NCBI RefSeq assembly: GCF_003033885.1 | Contig: NZ_CP024081.1 | Coordinates: 5,329,178-5,393,177, forward strand | Direction: 5' to 3' | Length of the DNA: 64,000 nucleotides | DNA from: Pseudomonas rhizophila | GTDB taxonomy: Bacteria; Pseudomonadota; Gammaproteobacteria; Pseudomonadales; Pseudomonadaceae | Part shown: one piece after another, positions 25,008 to 33,745 of the stretch | How positions within the stretch are numbered: position 1 is the first letter of the stretch | How the letters are laid out: each line of letters opens with the position of its first letter | Position numbers and translations under genes: made by a program | The notes under the pieces: generated by a model | What the model was told of the DNA's origin: nothing | Seen by the model: the letters and a program-made list of their open reading frames with translations, nothing else | Database searches by the model: none

Positions 25008-25973
25008 ATGAGCTTTATCACCGACATCAAGACCTTCGCCGCCCTGGGCAGCGGTGTTATCGGCAGCGGCTGGGTCAGTCGCGCCCTCGCCCATGGCCTG
25101 GACGTCGTGGCCTGGGACCCGGCGCCGGGTGCCGAGGCAGCGCTGCGCAAACGCGTGGCCAACGCTTGGGGCGCACTGGAGAAACAAGGCCTGGCACCCG
25201 GTGCCTCCCAGGATCGGCTGCGCTTTGTCGCGACCATCGAAGAATGCGTGCGCGACGCCGATTTCATCCAGGAAAGCGCCCCCGAGCGCCTGGAGCTGAA
25301 GCTCGAGCTGCACGGCCAGATCAGCGCCGCCGCCAAGCCCAATGCGCTGATTGGTTCCAGCACATCGGGACTGCTGCCAAGCGAGTTCTATGAAGGTTCC
25401 ACCCACCCGGAACGCTGCGTGGTCGGGCACCCGTTCAACCCGGTCTACCTGCTGCCGCTGGTGGAAGTCGTCGGCGGCAAAAACACCGCGCCCGAAGCGG
25501 TGCAAGCGGCGATGAAAGTCTACGAATCCCTCGGCATGCGCCCACTGCATGTACGCAAGGAAGTGCCCGGTTTCATTGCCGACCGGTTGCTCGAAGCGCT
25601 CTGGCGCGAAGCCCTGCACCTGGTCAACGACGGTGTGGCTACCACCGGCGAAATCGACGATGCCATCCGTTTTGGCGCCGGCTTGCGCTGGTCGTTCATG
25701 GGCACGTTCCTGACTTACACACTGGCCGGTGGCGATGCCGGAATGCGCCATTTCATGGCTCAATTCGGCCCTGCGTTGCAGTTGCCGTGGACCTACCTGC
25801 CGGCGCCGGAGCTGACCGACAAGCTGATCGACGATGTGGTGGACGGCACGAGCGAGCAACTGGGCAGCCGCAGCATCTCGGCCCTGGAGCGCTATCGTGA
25901 TGATTGCCTGCTGGCAGTGCTGGAAGCGGTGAAGACCACCAAAGAAAAGCATGGGATGGCCTTCAGCGAGTAA
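25008..25973 (+). CDS. cdhA: L-carnitine dehydrogenase
   Basis: NAD-dependent oxidation of L-carnitine to 3-dehydrocarnitine. The 321-residue protein belongs to the 3-hydroxyacyl-CoA dehydrogenase family, with the NAD site [15 protein letters not shown] near residue 12 and the conserved [14 protein letters not shown] segment. AGGA lies before the ATG at 25008. It is flanked by REPINs on both sides and lies between cdhC and the thioesterase cdhB. Confidence 0.94.
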   Translation: MSFITDIKTFAALGSGVIGSGWVSRALAHGLDVVAWDPAPGAEAALRKRVANAWGALEKQGLAPGASQDRLRFVATIEECVRDADFIQESAPERLELKLELHGQISAAAKPNALIGSSTSGLLPSEFYEGSTHPERCVVGHPFNPVYLLPLVEVVGGKNTAPEAVQAAMKVYESLGMRPLHVRKEVPGFIADRLLEALWREALHLVNDGVATTGEIDDAIRFGAGLRWSFMGTFLTYTLAGGDAGMRHFMAQFGPALQLPWTYLPAPELTDKLIDDVVDGTSEQLGSRSISALERYRDDCLLAVLEAVKTTKEKHGMAFSE

Positions 25974-26005
25974 ACCTTGGCTTTTGGATCAGCAGGTCTG
26001 GCCCC

Positions 26006-26096
26006 ATCGCGAGCAGGCTCGCTCCCACAGGATTTGAGGTGTGAATGCGATCTGTCTCACCCAGAAGTTCATTGTGGGAGCGAGCCTGCTCGCGAT
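26006..26096. repeat. REPIN between cdhA and cdhB
   Basis: Paired REP arms, the second REPIN inside the carnitine operon. Confidence 0.93.
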
Positions 26097-26135
26097 AACG
26101 CCAGCCCAGTCACCACAACTGTCGGAACCAGAAAC

Positions 26136-26612
26136 ATGCCCACCCTCACCACCTACCAAACCCGCATCCTCCCCGAATGGGTCGATTACAACGGCCATCT
26201 GCGCGATGCCTATTACCTGTTGATCTTCAGCTACGCGACCGACGCACTGATGGATCACCTGGGCATGGACAGCCAGAACCGCGAAGCCAGCGGCCACTCG
26301 CTGTTCACCCTCGAACTGCACTTGAACTACCTGCACGAAGTGAAGCTCGACGCCCAGGTCGAGGTGCGTACACAGATCATCGGCCACGACGCCAAACGCC
26401 TGCATCTCTACCACAGCCTGCACCTGGTCGGCGGCGATAAGGAACTGGCCGGCAACGAGCAGATGCTGCTGCACGTCGACCTGGCCGGCCCGCGCTCGGC
26501 GCCCTTCACGGAACAGACCCTGGGCAAGCTCAAAGCCCTGCTCACGGAGCAATCCGACCTGTCGCCGCCGGCCTATATCGGCCGGGTCATCGCATTGCCG
26601 CCGGCCCGATAA
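26136..26612 (+). CDS. cdhB: Betainyl-CoA thioesterase
   Basis: A 158-residue hot-dog-fold thioesterase. In the carnitine pathway it hydrolyses betainyl-CoA to glycine betaine. The 4-hydroxybenzoyl-CoA thioesterase-type segment WVDYNGHLRDAYY is present near the start. I start at MPTLTTYQ (ATG at 26136) with GGAA upstream; the 53 extra residues of the longer frame are translated REPIN. It is followed 20 bp later by the gamma-butyrobetaine dioxygenase. Confidence 0.9.
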   Translation: MPTLTTYQTRILPEWVDYNGHLRDAYYLLIFSYATDALMDHLGMDSQNREASGHSLFTLELHLNYLHEVKLDAQVEVRTQIIGHDAKRLHLYHSLHLVGGDKELAGNEQMLLHVDLAGPRSAPFTEQTLGKLKALLTEQSDLSPPAYIGRVIALPPAR

Positions 26613-26632
26613 AACCCGAACAGGAGATCGCC

Positions 26633-27796
26633 ATGAACACCGCCGCCGCTTTTGCCGACTTCCGTCGTTACCCCCTGATCTGTGCATTGACCGCAGTGAC
26701 GCCCTTGACCGACCGGGTGCAGGTCACCTGGGCCGACGGTCGGATCAGCCCCTTCCATCATCAGTGGCTGCGGGACAACTGCCCCTGCCCGCAATGCGTC
26801 TACACCGTGACCCGCGAGCAGGTGCTGGAAATCGTCGATGTACCTGAAGACCTGGCCCCCGGCGCGACCCGCCTCGACAGTGAAGGCTGCCTGTGCGTGG
26901 ATTGGCAGGACGGCCACCAAAGCCGTTTCGACCCAGGCTGGCTGCGTGCCCATGCCTACGATGATCAGTCCAGGGCTGAACGCCTGGCGAGCAAGCCCAA
27001 GCGCCAGCTCTGGCGGCACGATCTGCAACTGCCGGTGTTCGATTACCAGGCACTGATGGACGACACCGATACGTTGTTGCAATGGTTGCTGGCGGTGCGC
27101 GACATCGGCCTGACCCAGGTGCGCGGCGTACCCACCGAACCCGGCTCGCTGAAACTGATCGCCCAGCAGATTTCGTTCATCCGCCAGAGCAACTTCGGCG
27201 TGCTGTTCAACGTGCAATCCAAGGCCGATGCCGACAGTAACGCCTACACCGCTTTCAACCTGCCACTGCACAGCGACCTGCCCACCCGGGAGCTGCAACC
27301 AGGATTACAGTTTCTGCATTGCCTGGTGAATGACGCCGACGGCGGCGAGAGCCTATTTGTCGACGGTTTCGCCATCGCCGAGGCGCTGCGCCAGGAAGAC
27401 CCCGAGGCCTTTGCCGCGCTGTGTGAAATCCCGGTGGAGTTTCGCAACAAGGACCGCCACAGTGATTACCGCTGCCTGGCGCCCATTATCGCGCTGGATG
27501 CCCTGGGACAGGTCTCGGAGATCCGCATGGCGAACTTTCTGCGCGGGCCGTTCGACACCTCGGTCGAGCAGATGCCCAGGCTCTACCGTGCCTACCGCCG
27601 CTTCATAGCGCTGACTCGCGAGCCGCAGTTCCGCCTGATGCAAAGGCTTGAACCCGGCCAACTGTGGTGTTTCGACAACCGCCGTACCCTGCACGCCCGC
27701 AATGCCTTCGACCCGGCCACCGGAGCTCGACATTTCCAAGGGTGCTATGTGGATCGCGATGAGTTGCTGTCGAAGATTCTGGTGTTGCAACGGTAG
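26633..27796 (+). CDS. Gamma-butyrobetaine dioxygenase
   Basis: 2-oxoglutarate- and Fe(II)-dependent hydroxylase that makes L-carnitine from gamma-butyrobetaine. The 387 residues have an N-terminal zinc-binding domain (LRDNCPCPQCVY) and a TauD/TfdA catalytic domain with the HSD of the iron triad (PLHSDLPTRELQPG) and the distal His in RRTLHARNAF. AGGAG precedes the ATG at 26633. As last gene of the carnitine operon it lets the cell feed gamma-butyrobetaine into cdhA-cdhC-cdhB and so into betaine. The residues fit this enzyme better than a general taurine dioxygenase. Confidence 0.9.
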   Translation: MNTAAAFADFRRYPLICALTAVTPLTDRVQVTWADGRISPFHHQWLRDNCPCPQCVYTVTREQVLEIVDVPEDLAPGATRLDSEGCLCVDWQDGHQSRFDPGWLRAHAYDDQSRAERLASKPKRQLWRHDLQLPVFDYQALMDDTDTLLQWLLAVRDIGLTQVRGVPTEPGSLKLIAQQISFIRQSNFGVLFNVQSKADADSNAYTAFNLPLHSDLPTRELQPGLQFLHCLVNDADGGESLFVDGFAIAEALRQEDPEAFAALCEIPVEFRNKDRHSDYRCLAPIIALDALGQVSEIRMANFLRGPFDTSVEQMPRLYRAYRRFIALTREPQFRLMQRLEPGQLWCFDNRRTLHARNAFDPATGARHFQGCYVDRDELLSKILVLQR

Positions 27797-27811
27797 ACCG
27801 CGTCATCGTTC

Positions 27812-27884
27812 ATCGCGAGCAGGCTCGCTCCCACAGACCTTGTGCACGACACAGAGTCCCTGTGGGAGCGAGCCTGCTCGCGAT
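27812..27884. repeat. REPIN
   Basis: Paired REP arms after the gamma-butyrobetaine dioxygenase gene. Confidence 0.93.
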
Positions 27885-27927
27885 AGCGGTCTGTCCGACA
27901 CCCCATCACCCTCTGATTCACCCAGGC

Positions 27928-27963
27928 AAAAAAATCCCCGATCAAGCCGTGACTGGATCGGGG
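27928..27963 (-). terminator. Strong minus-strand rho-independent terminator
   Basis: A perfect 8-bp stem (ccccgatc at 27936-27943 and gatcgggg at 27956-27963) is followed, reading leftward, by a run of Ts (27928-27934). No annotated minus-strand gene ends just before it: gbdR ends 570 bp away, on the far side of a plus-strand gene. It may end a long gbdR transcript or an unannotated small RNA. Confidence 0.75.
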
Positions 27964-28175
27964 CAGTTGCGTTACTGGAGGAGCTGTTGCGCGAGGGTGA
28001 CCAAACCGTCGTGATTCAGCTTGGGGCCAGTGTGCCCAGTCCAGGCCTGGGCAAGTTAGCCGAAAACGACGCCCCCATAGTCATTCATGACATCGCGACC
28101 ATTTGCCCTTGCCGCCGCTTCGGCCGGCTACCAGAATCGAGTCACGACCCCAATCCCTGAACAAGGAAAAGCGTC
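27964..28175. other. Unassigned 210-bp stretch, possible gene remnant or sRNA
   Basis: This gap shows codon-like composition in more than one frame (for example LLEELLREGDQTVVIQLG on the plus strand) but no start, ribosome-binding site or full-length product. With the orphan terminator at 27928 it could be a small minus-strand RNA, or a decayed gene. I cannot choose between these. Confidence 0.3.
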
Positions 28176-28439
28176 ATGATGTACGCCGATTTGATCGACC
28201 AGGAAGACCTGCTGGGCCAGCTCAAGGCCCTGGGGCTGCAAATACCCAGCGGCTCCACCGCCGAACAGGCCTGCGAGTGTGCGGTGCGCGGGCTGGACAC
28301 GGCCCGCGCCAATGAACTGCGCAAGATGGTCAAGGACATGTACATCAGCGGCGCCACCATCCTGCCCGCCGTGCGTCGGGCGATTGATCTGCAGCTGCTG
28401 CCGGCTTTGGCGGAGTATCAGAAAAACCAGAACGTCTGA
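28176..28439 (+). CDS. Conserved hypothetical protein (87 aa)
   Basis: An 87-residue, probably cytoplasmic and helical protein that begins MMYADLIDQEDLLGQL; AAGGA stands before the paired ATG codons. I do not recognise a domain. A small conserved protein in this position, between the carnitine genes and gbdR, appears to be a regular part of the locus in pseudomonads, which hints at a role in quaternary-amine metabolism. REPINs lie on either side. Confidence 0.7.
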   Translation: MMYADLIDQEDLLGQLKALGLQIPSGSTAEQACECAVRGLDTARANELRKMVKDMYISGATILPAVRRAIDLQLLPALAEYQKNQNV

Positions 28440-28446
28440 AAAACCT

Positions 28447-28519
28447 ATCGCGAGCAGGCTCGCTCCCACAGTGATTCGGTGTCGATCACAGAACCTGTGG
28501 GAGCGAGCCTGCTCGCGAT
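28447..28519. repeat. REPIN
   Basis: Paired REP arms between the convergent 87-residue gene and gbdR. Confidence 0.93.
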
Positions 28520-28535
28520 TGACGGCGCCTCGGTC

Positions 28536-29639
28536 TTAGAGCCTCACACTGGCAAACGTCGACTCATTACGTGCCTGGCTCAACGCTGACAACGGGCCAG
28601 ACAATGGCGACAGCACCAGCGCCTGTGGCAGCGGCATCATCGCTACCTGCTGCGCGGTGTTGGAGCCGACGCGCTCGTCGCGCGGTGGAATGCCGAAGTA
28701 TTCGCGGTAGCACTTGGAGAAGTGCGGCGTGGAGACGAAACCGCACACCGACGCCACTTCGATGATCGACATCGGCGTCTGCTTGAGCAGTTGCCGCGCC
28801 CGGATCAGCCGCAGCTTGAGGTAATAGCGCGACGGCGAGCAATGCAGGTATTTCTGGAACAAGCGCTCCAACTGGCGCCGGGAGACGGCGACGTACACCG
28901 CCAGTTCGTCCAGGTCGATCGGCTCTTCGAGATTGGCTTCCATCAGCGCGACGATTTCCTGCAACTTCGGCTGATTGGTGCCCAGCATGTGCTTGAGTGG
29001 CACGCGCTGGTGATCCTGCTCGTTGCGAATGCGCTCATAGACAAACATTTCGGAGATCGCTGCCGACAACTCGCGGCCGTGATCGCGGCTGATCAGGTGC
29101 AGCATCATGTCCAGTGGCGCGGTGCCGCCGGAACTGGTGAAGCGGTTGCGGTCGAGGGTGAACAGACGGGTGCTCATCGATACCCGCGGAAAGGCTTCCT
29201 GCATTGCCGCCAGACATTCCCAGTGCACACTGCAATCGAAGCCATCCAGCAGACCCGCGCAGGCCAAGGCCCAACTGCCGGTGCAGACCGCGCCGAGGCG
29301 CCGGGACTGACGGGCCTGGCTCTGCAGCCATGACACGTGTTCACGGGTGACGGTGCGCTGAATGCCCACGCCGCCACACACAATGACGGTGTCGATGGGC
29401 GGCGCTTTGTGCATGGCCGCGTCCGGCGTGATTTGCAAGCCATCACTGGCCCAGACCTGGCCGCCATCAACAGTGAGGGTGGTCCAGCGATACAGCTCAC
29501 GACCGGACAGCTGGTTGGCCATGCGCAGCGGCTCCACCGCGGACGCCAGGGAAATGAGCGTGAAATTGTCCAGCAGCAAAAAGCCGATGGATTGAGGCGC
29601 ACGGTTCTGGGGTTGGGCCCCTGAGTTGGACGTCGTCAT
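28536..29639 (-). CDS. gbdR: Glycine betaine-responsive AraC-type regulator GbdR
   Basis: Transcription activator of 367 residues that senses glycine betaine and dimethylglycine and, in P. aeruginosa, switches on gbc, dgc, cbc and related genes. It has an N-terminal DJ-1/PfpI-type ligand domain (about 15-200, with GAVCTGSWALACAGLLDG) and an AraC DNA-binding domain (VSRRQLERLFQKYL, then VCGFVSTPHFSKCYREYFG), ending in a 45-residue low-complexity tail. GGAG lies eight bases before the ATG at 29639. It lies between the carnitine module and sdaB, its conserved position. Confidence 0.93.
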   Translation of the reverse strand: MTTSNSGAQPQNRAPQSIGFLLLDNFTLISLASAVEPLRMANQLSGRELYRWTTLTVDGGQVWASDGLQITPDAAMHKAPPIDTVIVCGGVGIQRTVTREHVSWLQSQARQSRRLGAVCTGSWALACAGLLDGFDCSVHWECLAAMQEAFPRVSMSTRLFTLDRNRFTSSGGTAPLDMMLHLISRDHGRELSAAISEMFVYERIRNEQDHQRVPLKHMLGTNQPKLQEIVALMEANLEEPIDLDELAVYVAVSRRQLERLFQKYLHCSPSRYYLKLRLIRARQLLKQTPMSIIEVASVCGFVSTPHFSKCYREYFGIPPRDERVGSNTAQQVAMMPLPQALVLSPLSGPLSALSQARNESTFASVRL

Positions 29640-30086
29640 CGCGGTATCTCCTCACACAAAGCAAGTGATGGCCTCAGGCGGAGGCTCTTTTTATTGGTTG
29701 TTGCCCTCGGTCTCTACGCAAGAGACGGGCTTTGCATCGATAGAGCAATTGCCATGCCTAAATTGAATGCGTGTTCAATAAATCCTGAAAACGACATTGC
29801 GGCCAGTCTAAATAAGGCACGCAATGAGTGTGGGTTATAGGTGCCATCAGGGGCGGCAGGCACCCGCCACCGTTGGCCGTGAGCAGAACGGTAGCACTTG
29901 TGGGAACTGGGCTGCGCCACCTGCGCAACCGGTATCACCACAGGTGCGAATGACGAACGGTCGAGGGACGAACAGCGGTGGGTCCGACAAACGGTGTCAT
30001 GTCTGTTTGCGACGCGCTAAAAGGTGGCGCGTTTGTGGATCGGTGGGCATTTTGTGAGCGATATGCGATCGCCTCGGGCGAGGCGA
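29640..30086. other. Non-coding gap upstream of gbdR
   Basis: No credible gene in these 447 bp. A small plus-oriented hairpin with T-run (gcctc/gaggc, 29671-29695) lies just ahead of the gbdR start and would be in its leader on the minus strand. A 9-bp stem (30067-30088) without a U-run overlaps the sdaB stop and may be a weak end signal. Confidence 0.4.
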
Positions 30087-31463
30087 TCAGCACTCCACCG
30101 CACTGACCGCCAGTCCACCGCGCGATGTCTCTTTATATTTGTCATGCATGTCGGCGCCGGTATCGCGCATGGTGCGGATCACCCGGTCCAGAGAGATGAA
30201 GTGCTGGCCGTCTCCGCGCAGCGCCATCTGCGCGGCGTTGATGGCTTTCACCGCGGCTATCGCGTTGCGCTCGATACACGGCACCTGTACCAGGCCGCCC
30301 ACCGGATCGCAGGTCAGGCCAAGGTTGTGCTCCAGGCCGATTTCCGCCGCGTTGCACAGTTGCTCAGGCGTCGCACCGAGGATCTCCGCCAGGCCGGCCG
30401 CCGCCATGGCGCAGGCCGAGCCCACCTCTCCTTGGCAACCGACTTCGGCACCGGAGATAGAGGCGTTCTTTTTACACAGGATGCCCACCGCCGCCGCGCC
30501 GAGGAAGTAATCCACGACGTTGGCATCGGTGACCGCTTCGCTGAATTTCATGAAGTAATGCAGCACCGCCGGAATGATCCCCGCCGCACCATTGGTCGGG
30601 GCCGTGACCATGCGCCCACCGGCGGCGTTTTCTTCATTGACCGCCAGGGCGAACAGGTTGACCCATTCCATGGCGCTGAGAGTCGAGCCGATGACATTGG
30701 GCTTGTTCAGCTCTTGCAGGCTGCGGTGCAGCTTGGCCGCTCGCCGGCGCACATTCAAACCGCCGGGCAAGATGCCCTCATGCTTGAGACCCTGCTCGAC
30801 GCAATCCTGCATCGCCCGCCAGAGTTTCATCAGGCCGCTGCGGATCTCCTCCTCCGAGCGCCAGACCTTTTCGTTGGCCATCATGAGCTCGGCCACCCGA
30901 AGGTTGTGGGTGCTACACAACTGGAGCAGTTCTTCGGCACTGGAAAAATCGTAAGGCAGTTCAGTGACGTCCAGATCCACCACGCCGCTGGACGCCTGGG
31001 CCTGATCGACGACGAAGCCACCGCCGACTGAATAATAGGTGTCGCGGTGCAACTCGCCGTGGTCACCCTCGGCCACCAGCGTCATCGCGTTGGGGTGGAA
31101 CGGCAGGTTTTCGTCGAGCAGGCGCATATCCCGGGACCAGACGAAAGGCACCGGCAGGCGACCGTCCAGCAGCAGGGTCTGGGTTTGGCGCAACAACTCG
31201 ATGCGCGGGCCAATCTGCGACGGATCGATCGCGTCTGGCCACTCGCCCATCAAACCCATGATGACCGCGTTGTCACTGCCATGGCCGATGCCTGTTGCTG
31301 ACAACGAGCCGAACAGCTGCACCTCGACCCGACGCACATCGCGCAGCAACGACTTCGCGCGCATCGCTTCAACGAACAGCGCTGCAGCGCGCATGGGCCC
31401 CACGGTGTGGGAACTGGACGGGCCGATACCAATTTTGAACAGGTCGAACACGCTGATTGCCAT
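30087..31463 (-). CDS. sdaB: L-serine dehydratase
   Basis: Iron-sulfur L-serine ammonia-lyase (serine to pyruvate and ammonia), single-chain type, 458 residues. Family features: the N-terminal [19 protein letters not shown] substrate loop, the [16 protein letters not shown] cysteine segment and the [12 protein letters not shown] segment that supply cluster ligands. I start at [10 protein letters not shown] (ATG at 31463) with GGAGG nine bases upstream. In this locus it drains serine formed from betaine-derived glycine and formaldehyde units. Confidence 0.94.
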   Translation of the reverse strand: MAISVFDLFKIGIGPSSSHTVGPMRAAALFVEAMRAKSLLRDVRRVEVQLFGSLSATGIGHGSDNAVIMGLMGEWPDAIDPSQIGPRIELLRQTQTLLLDGRLPVPFVWSRDMRLLDENLPFHPNAMTLVAEGDHGELHRDTYYSVGGGFVVDQAQASSGVVDLDVTELPYDFSSAEELLQLCSTHNLRVAELMMANEKVWRSEEEIRSGLMKLWRAMQDCVEQGLKHEGILPGGLNVRRRAAKLHRSLQELNKPNVIGSTLSAMEWVNLFALAVNEENAAGGRMVTAPTNGAAGIIPAVLHYFMKFSEAVTDANVVDYFLGAAAVGILCKKNASISGAEVGCQGEVGSACAMAAAGLAEILGATPEQLCNAAEIGLEHNLGLTCDPVGGLVQVPCIERNAIAAVKAINAAQMALRGDGQHFISLDRVIRTMRDTGADMHDKYKETSRGGLAVSAVEC

Positions 31464-31885
31464 TGCCGAGAACCTCCAGAACAGGCACATCCGGGCGCAG
31501 GAGCGCCCGGTGGCGGAGCTGCTACGCTCAACGCCGGGATGCCCGCATCATCCGGCTTTTGCCAGGGCGTTCGACGTCTGACACCGACGCAATCATGCCC
31601 ACCGACGTCGCCCGCCCTTTGCCCCGGTTTTACGACGTTTTTTGCGTATCAGAGGCCAGCCAAGGGTGAAAAAAATCTGTAAACGACGTCACTGACACTG
31701 GATGCGACCCTCCCTGTACTGGATACGACGCACCCTGTAGGCGACAGATTTGCACTGGTACATGATCGGTTACGGCTCGTTTGCAAGGCCGCGTGTCGAA
31801 GAGTGCCCACGCGCCACCAACCGCAACCCCAATAAGCGCGGTGGTCCTGACCGGACACCGCCGATAAAACACCAGGAGTCCACCC
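31464..31885. promoter_or_regulatory. Divergent sdaB-cbcX regulatory region
   Basis: This 422-bp gap has no gene. At 31698-31739 two 21-bp direct repeats stand head to tail, sharing ctgga, gcgac or acgac, and ccctgta. They put GCGAC at 31704 and ACGAC at 31725, with another GCGAC at 31741. The 21-bp phasing fits an AraC-type dimer, most likely GbdR acting on cbcX. Confidence 0.55.
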
Positions 31886-32833
31886 ATGAAAGGTTCCACG
31901 CCGTTGTTGTTGGCCGCCATGCTGAGTCTTCCGATGCTGGCCAACGCTGCTGAACCCGCGCAGTGCAGCACCGTCAACTTCTCCGATGTCGGCTGGACCG
32001 ACATCACCGTGACCACCGCCACCACCAGCGTGGTACTTGAGGCCCTGGGCTACAAAACCAAGACCACCATGATTTCCGTACCGGTGACCTACAAGTCCCT
32101 GGCCGACGGCAAGAACATGGATGTGTTCCTCGGCAACTGGATGCCGACGATGGAAAACGACATCAAGGCCTACCGCGAAGCCGGCACCGTGGATACGGTG
32201 CGGGCCAACCTGGAGAACGCCAAGTACACCCTGGCGGTGCCCGAAGAGCTCTATAACAAAGGGCTGAAGGATTTCGCCGACATCGCCAAGTTCAAGAAGG
32301 AACTGGACGGCAAGATCTACGGCATCGAACCGGGTAACGACGGCAACCGCCTGATCCAGAGCATGATCGACAAGAATGCCTTCGGCCTGAAGGACGCCGG
32401 CTTCAAGATCGTCGAGTCCAGCGAAGCCGGCATGTTGTCACAGGTCGATCGCGCCGAGCGCCGCAGCACCGCCGTGGTGTTCCTGGGCTGGGAACCCCAT
32501 CCGATGAACACCCGCTTCAAAATGAAGTACCTCACCGGTGGTGACGAGTACTTCGGTCCGAATTTCGGCCAGGCAACCATCTACACCAATACCCGCAAAG
32601 GCTACGTCCAGGAATGCAGCAACGTAGGTCAGTTGTTGAAAAACCTGACCTTCACCCTGGACATGGAAAGCACGCTGATGGGCAACGTGCTTGACGACAA
32701 GATGAAGCCTGACGCAGCCGCCAAGGCCTGGCTGAAGAAAAACCCACAGGTACTCGATACCTGGCTCGCTGGCGTGACCACCATTGACGGTAAACCCGGC
32801 CTGGAAGCCGTGAAAGCCAAGCTTGCGCAGTAA
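31886..32833 (+). CDS. cbcX: Choline ABC transporter substrate-binding protein
   Basis: Periplasmic choline-binding protein of the OpuAC/ChoX type, 315 residues, signal peptide ending in LANA. It delivers choline to the CbcWV core. Shares YGIEPGNDGNR, ESSEAGML and EPHPMN with CaiX. AGGAG lies before the ATG at 31886. It is the first gene of cbcXWV and likely GbdR-controlled through the upstream 21-bp repeats. Confidence 0.93.
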   Translation: MKGSTPLLLAAMLSLPMLANAAEPAQCSTVNFSDVGWTDITVTTATTSVVLEALGYKTKTTMISVPVTYKSLADGKNMDVFLGNWMPTMENDIKAYREAGTVDTVRANLENAKYTLAVPEELYNKGLKDFADIAKFKKELDGKIYGIEPGNDGNRLIQSMIDKNAFGLKDAGFKIVESSEAGMLSQVDRAERRSTAVVFLGWEPHPMNTRFKMKYLTGGDEYFGPNFGQATIYTNTRKGYVQECSNVGQLLKNLTFTLDMESTLMGNVLDDKMKPDAAAKAWLKKNPQVLDTWLAGVTTIDGKPGLEAVKAKLAQ

Positions 32834-32899
32834 TGCTTTTATGCCGGGCGGGTTCGCTCGTCCGGGCTGTTTATTCCTTGCATGCGGATGTTCACTACC

Positions 32900-33745
32900 A
32901 TGCTGATTGATCAGAAAATACCCTTGGGCCAGTACATTGCGGGCTTTGTCGACTGGTTGACGCAACACGGCGCCAACACATTCGATGCCATCGCCTTGTC
33001 ACTGGAAACGATGATTCACGGCGTGACGTTTGCGCTGACCTGGTTCAACCCGCTTGTCTTGATCGGCCTCATCGCTCTACTGGCGCATTTTATCCAGCGC
33101 AAGTGGGGCCTGACGGTCTTCGTTATCGCAGCCTTTCTGCTTATCCTGAACCTGGGTTACTGGCAGGAAACCATGGAAACCCTGGCCCAGGTGCTGTTCG
33201 CGACCCTGGTCTGTGTCTTGATCGGCGTGCCGCTGGGCATTGTTGCCGCGCACAAGCCGCTGTTCTACACCATGATGCGTCCGGTGCTCGATCTGATGCA
33301 GACCGTACCGACCTTCGTTTACCTCATTCCTACCCTGACCCTTTTCGGGCTGGGTGTGGTCCCCGGTCTGATCTCGACGGTGGTGTTCGCGATTGCCGCG
33401 CCCATCCGCTTGACCTACCTGGGTATCCGCGACGTTCCGGACGAACTGATGGACGCCGGCAAAGCCTTCGGCTGCTCCCGTCGCCAACTGCTGTCCCGTA
33501 TCGAACTGCCCCATGCGATGCCCAGCATCGCGGCCGGTATCACCCAATGCATCATGCTGTCGTTGTCGATGGTGGTCATCGCCGCGCTGGTGGGTGCCGA
33601 CGGCCTGGGCAAACCCGTGGTCAACGCACTGAACACCGCTGATATCGCCCTGGGCTTCGAAGCAGGCCTGGCGATCGTATTGCTGGCAATCATGCTCGAC
33701 CGAATCTGCAAGCAACCCGACGCCAAAGTAGGGGGTGACGCATGA
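32900..33745 (+). CDS. cbcW: Choline/betaine/carnitine ABC transporter permease
   Basis: Inner-membrane permease of a quaternary-amine ABC importer, 281 residues with about six to seven hydrophobic segments and the EAA-type loop near PDELMDAGKAFGCSRRQLL. I start at MLIDQKIPLG (ATG at 32900), where the family usually begins; six more residues are possible from 32882. No good ribosome-binding site is seen for either. Its stop overlaps the cbcV start by four bases. Confidence 0.92.
   Translation: MLIDQKIPLGQYIAGFVDWLTQHGANTFDAIALSLETMIHGVTFALTWFNPLVLIGLIALLAHFIQRKWGLTVFVIAAFLLILNLGYWQETMETLAQVLFATLVCVLIGVPLGIVAAHKPLFYTMMRPVLDLMQTVPTFVYLIPTLTLFGLGVVPGLISTVVFAIAAPIRLTYLGIRDVPDELMDAGKAFGCSRRQLLSRIELPHAMPSIAAGITQCIMLSLSMVVIAALVGADGLGKPVVNALNTADIALGFEAGLAIVLLAIMLDRICKQPDAKVGGDA

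Noticed and set aside
25977..26135. Extended N-terminus of the cdhB thioesterase
   Set aside because: The extra 53 residues are translated REPIN sequence; MPTLTTYQ fits the family start.
29671..29695. Plus-strand terminator ahead of gbdR
   Set aside because: Hairpin of five pairs with a T-run, but no plus-strand gene precedes it; kept only as a note on the gap.
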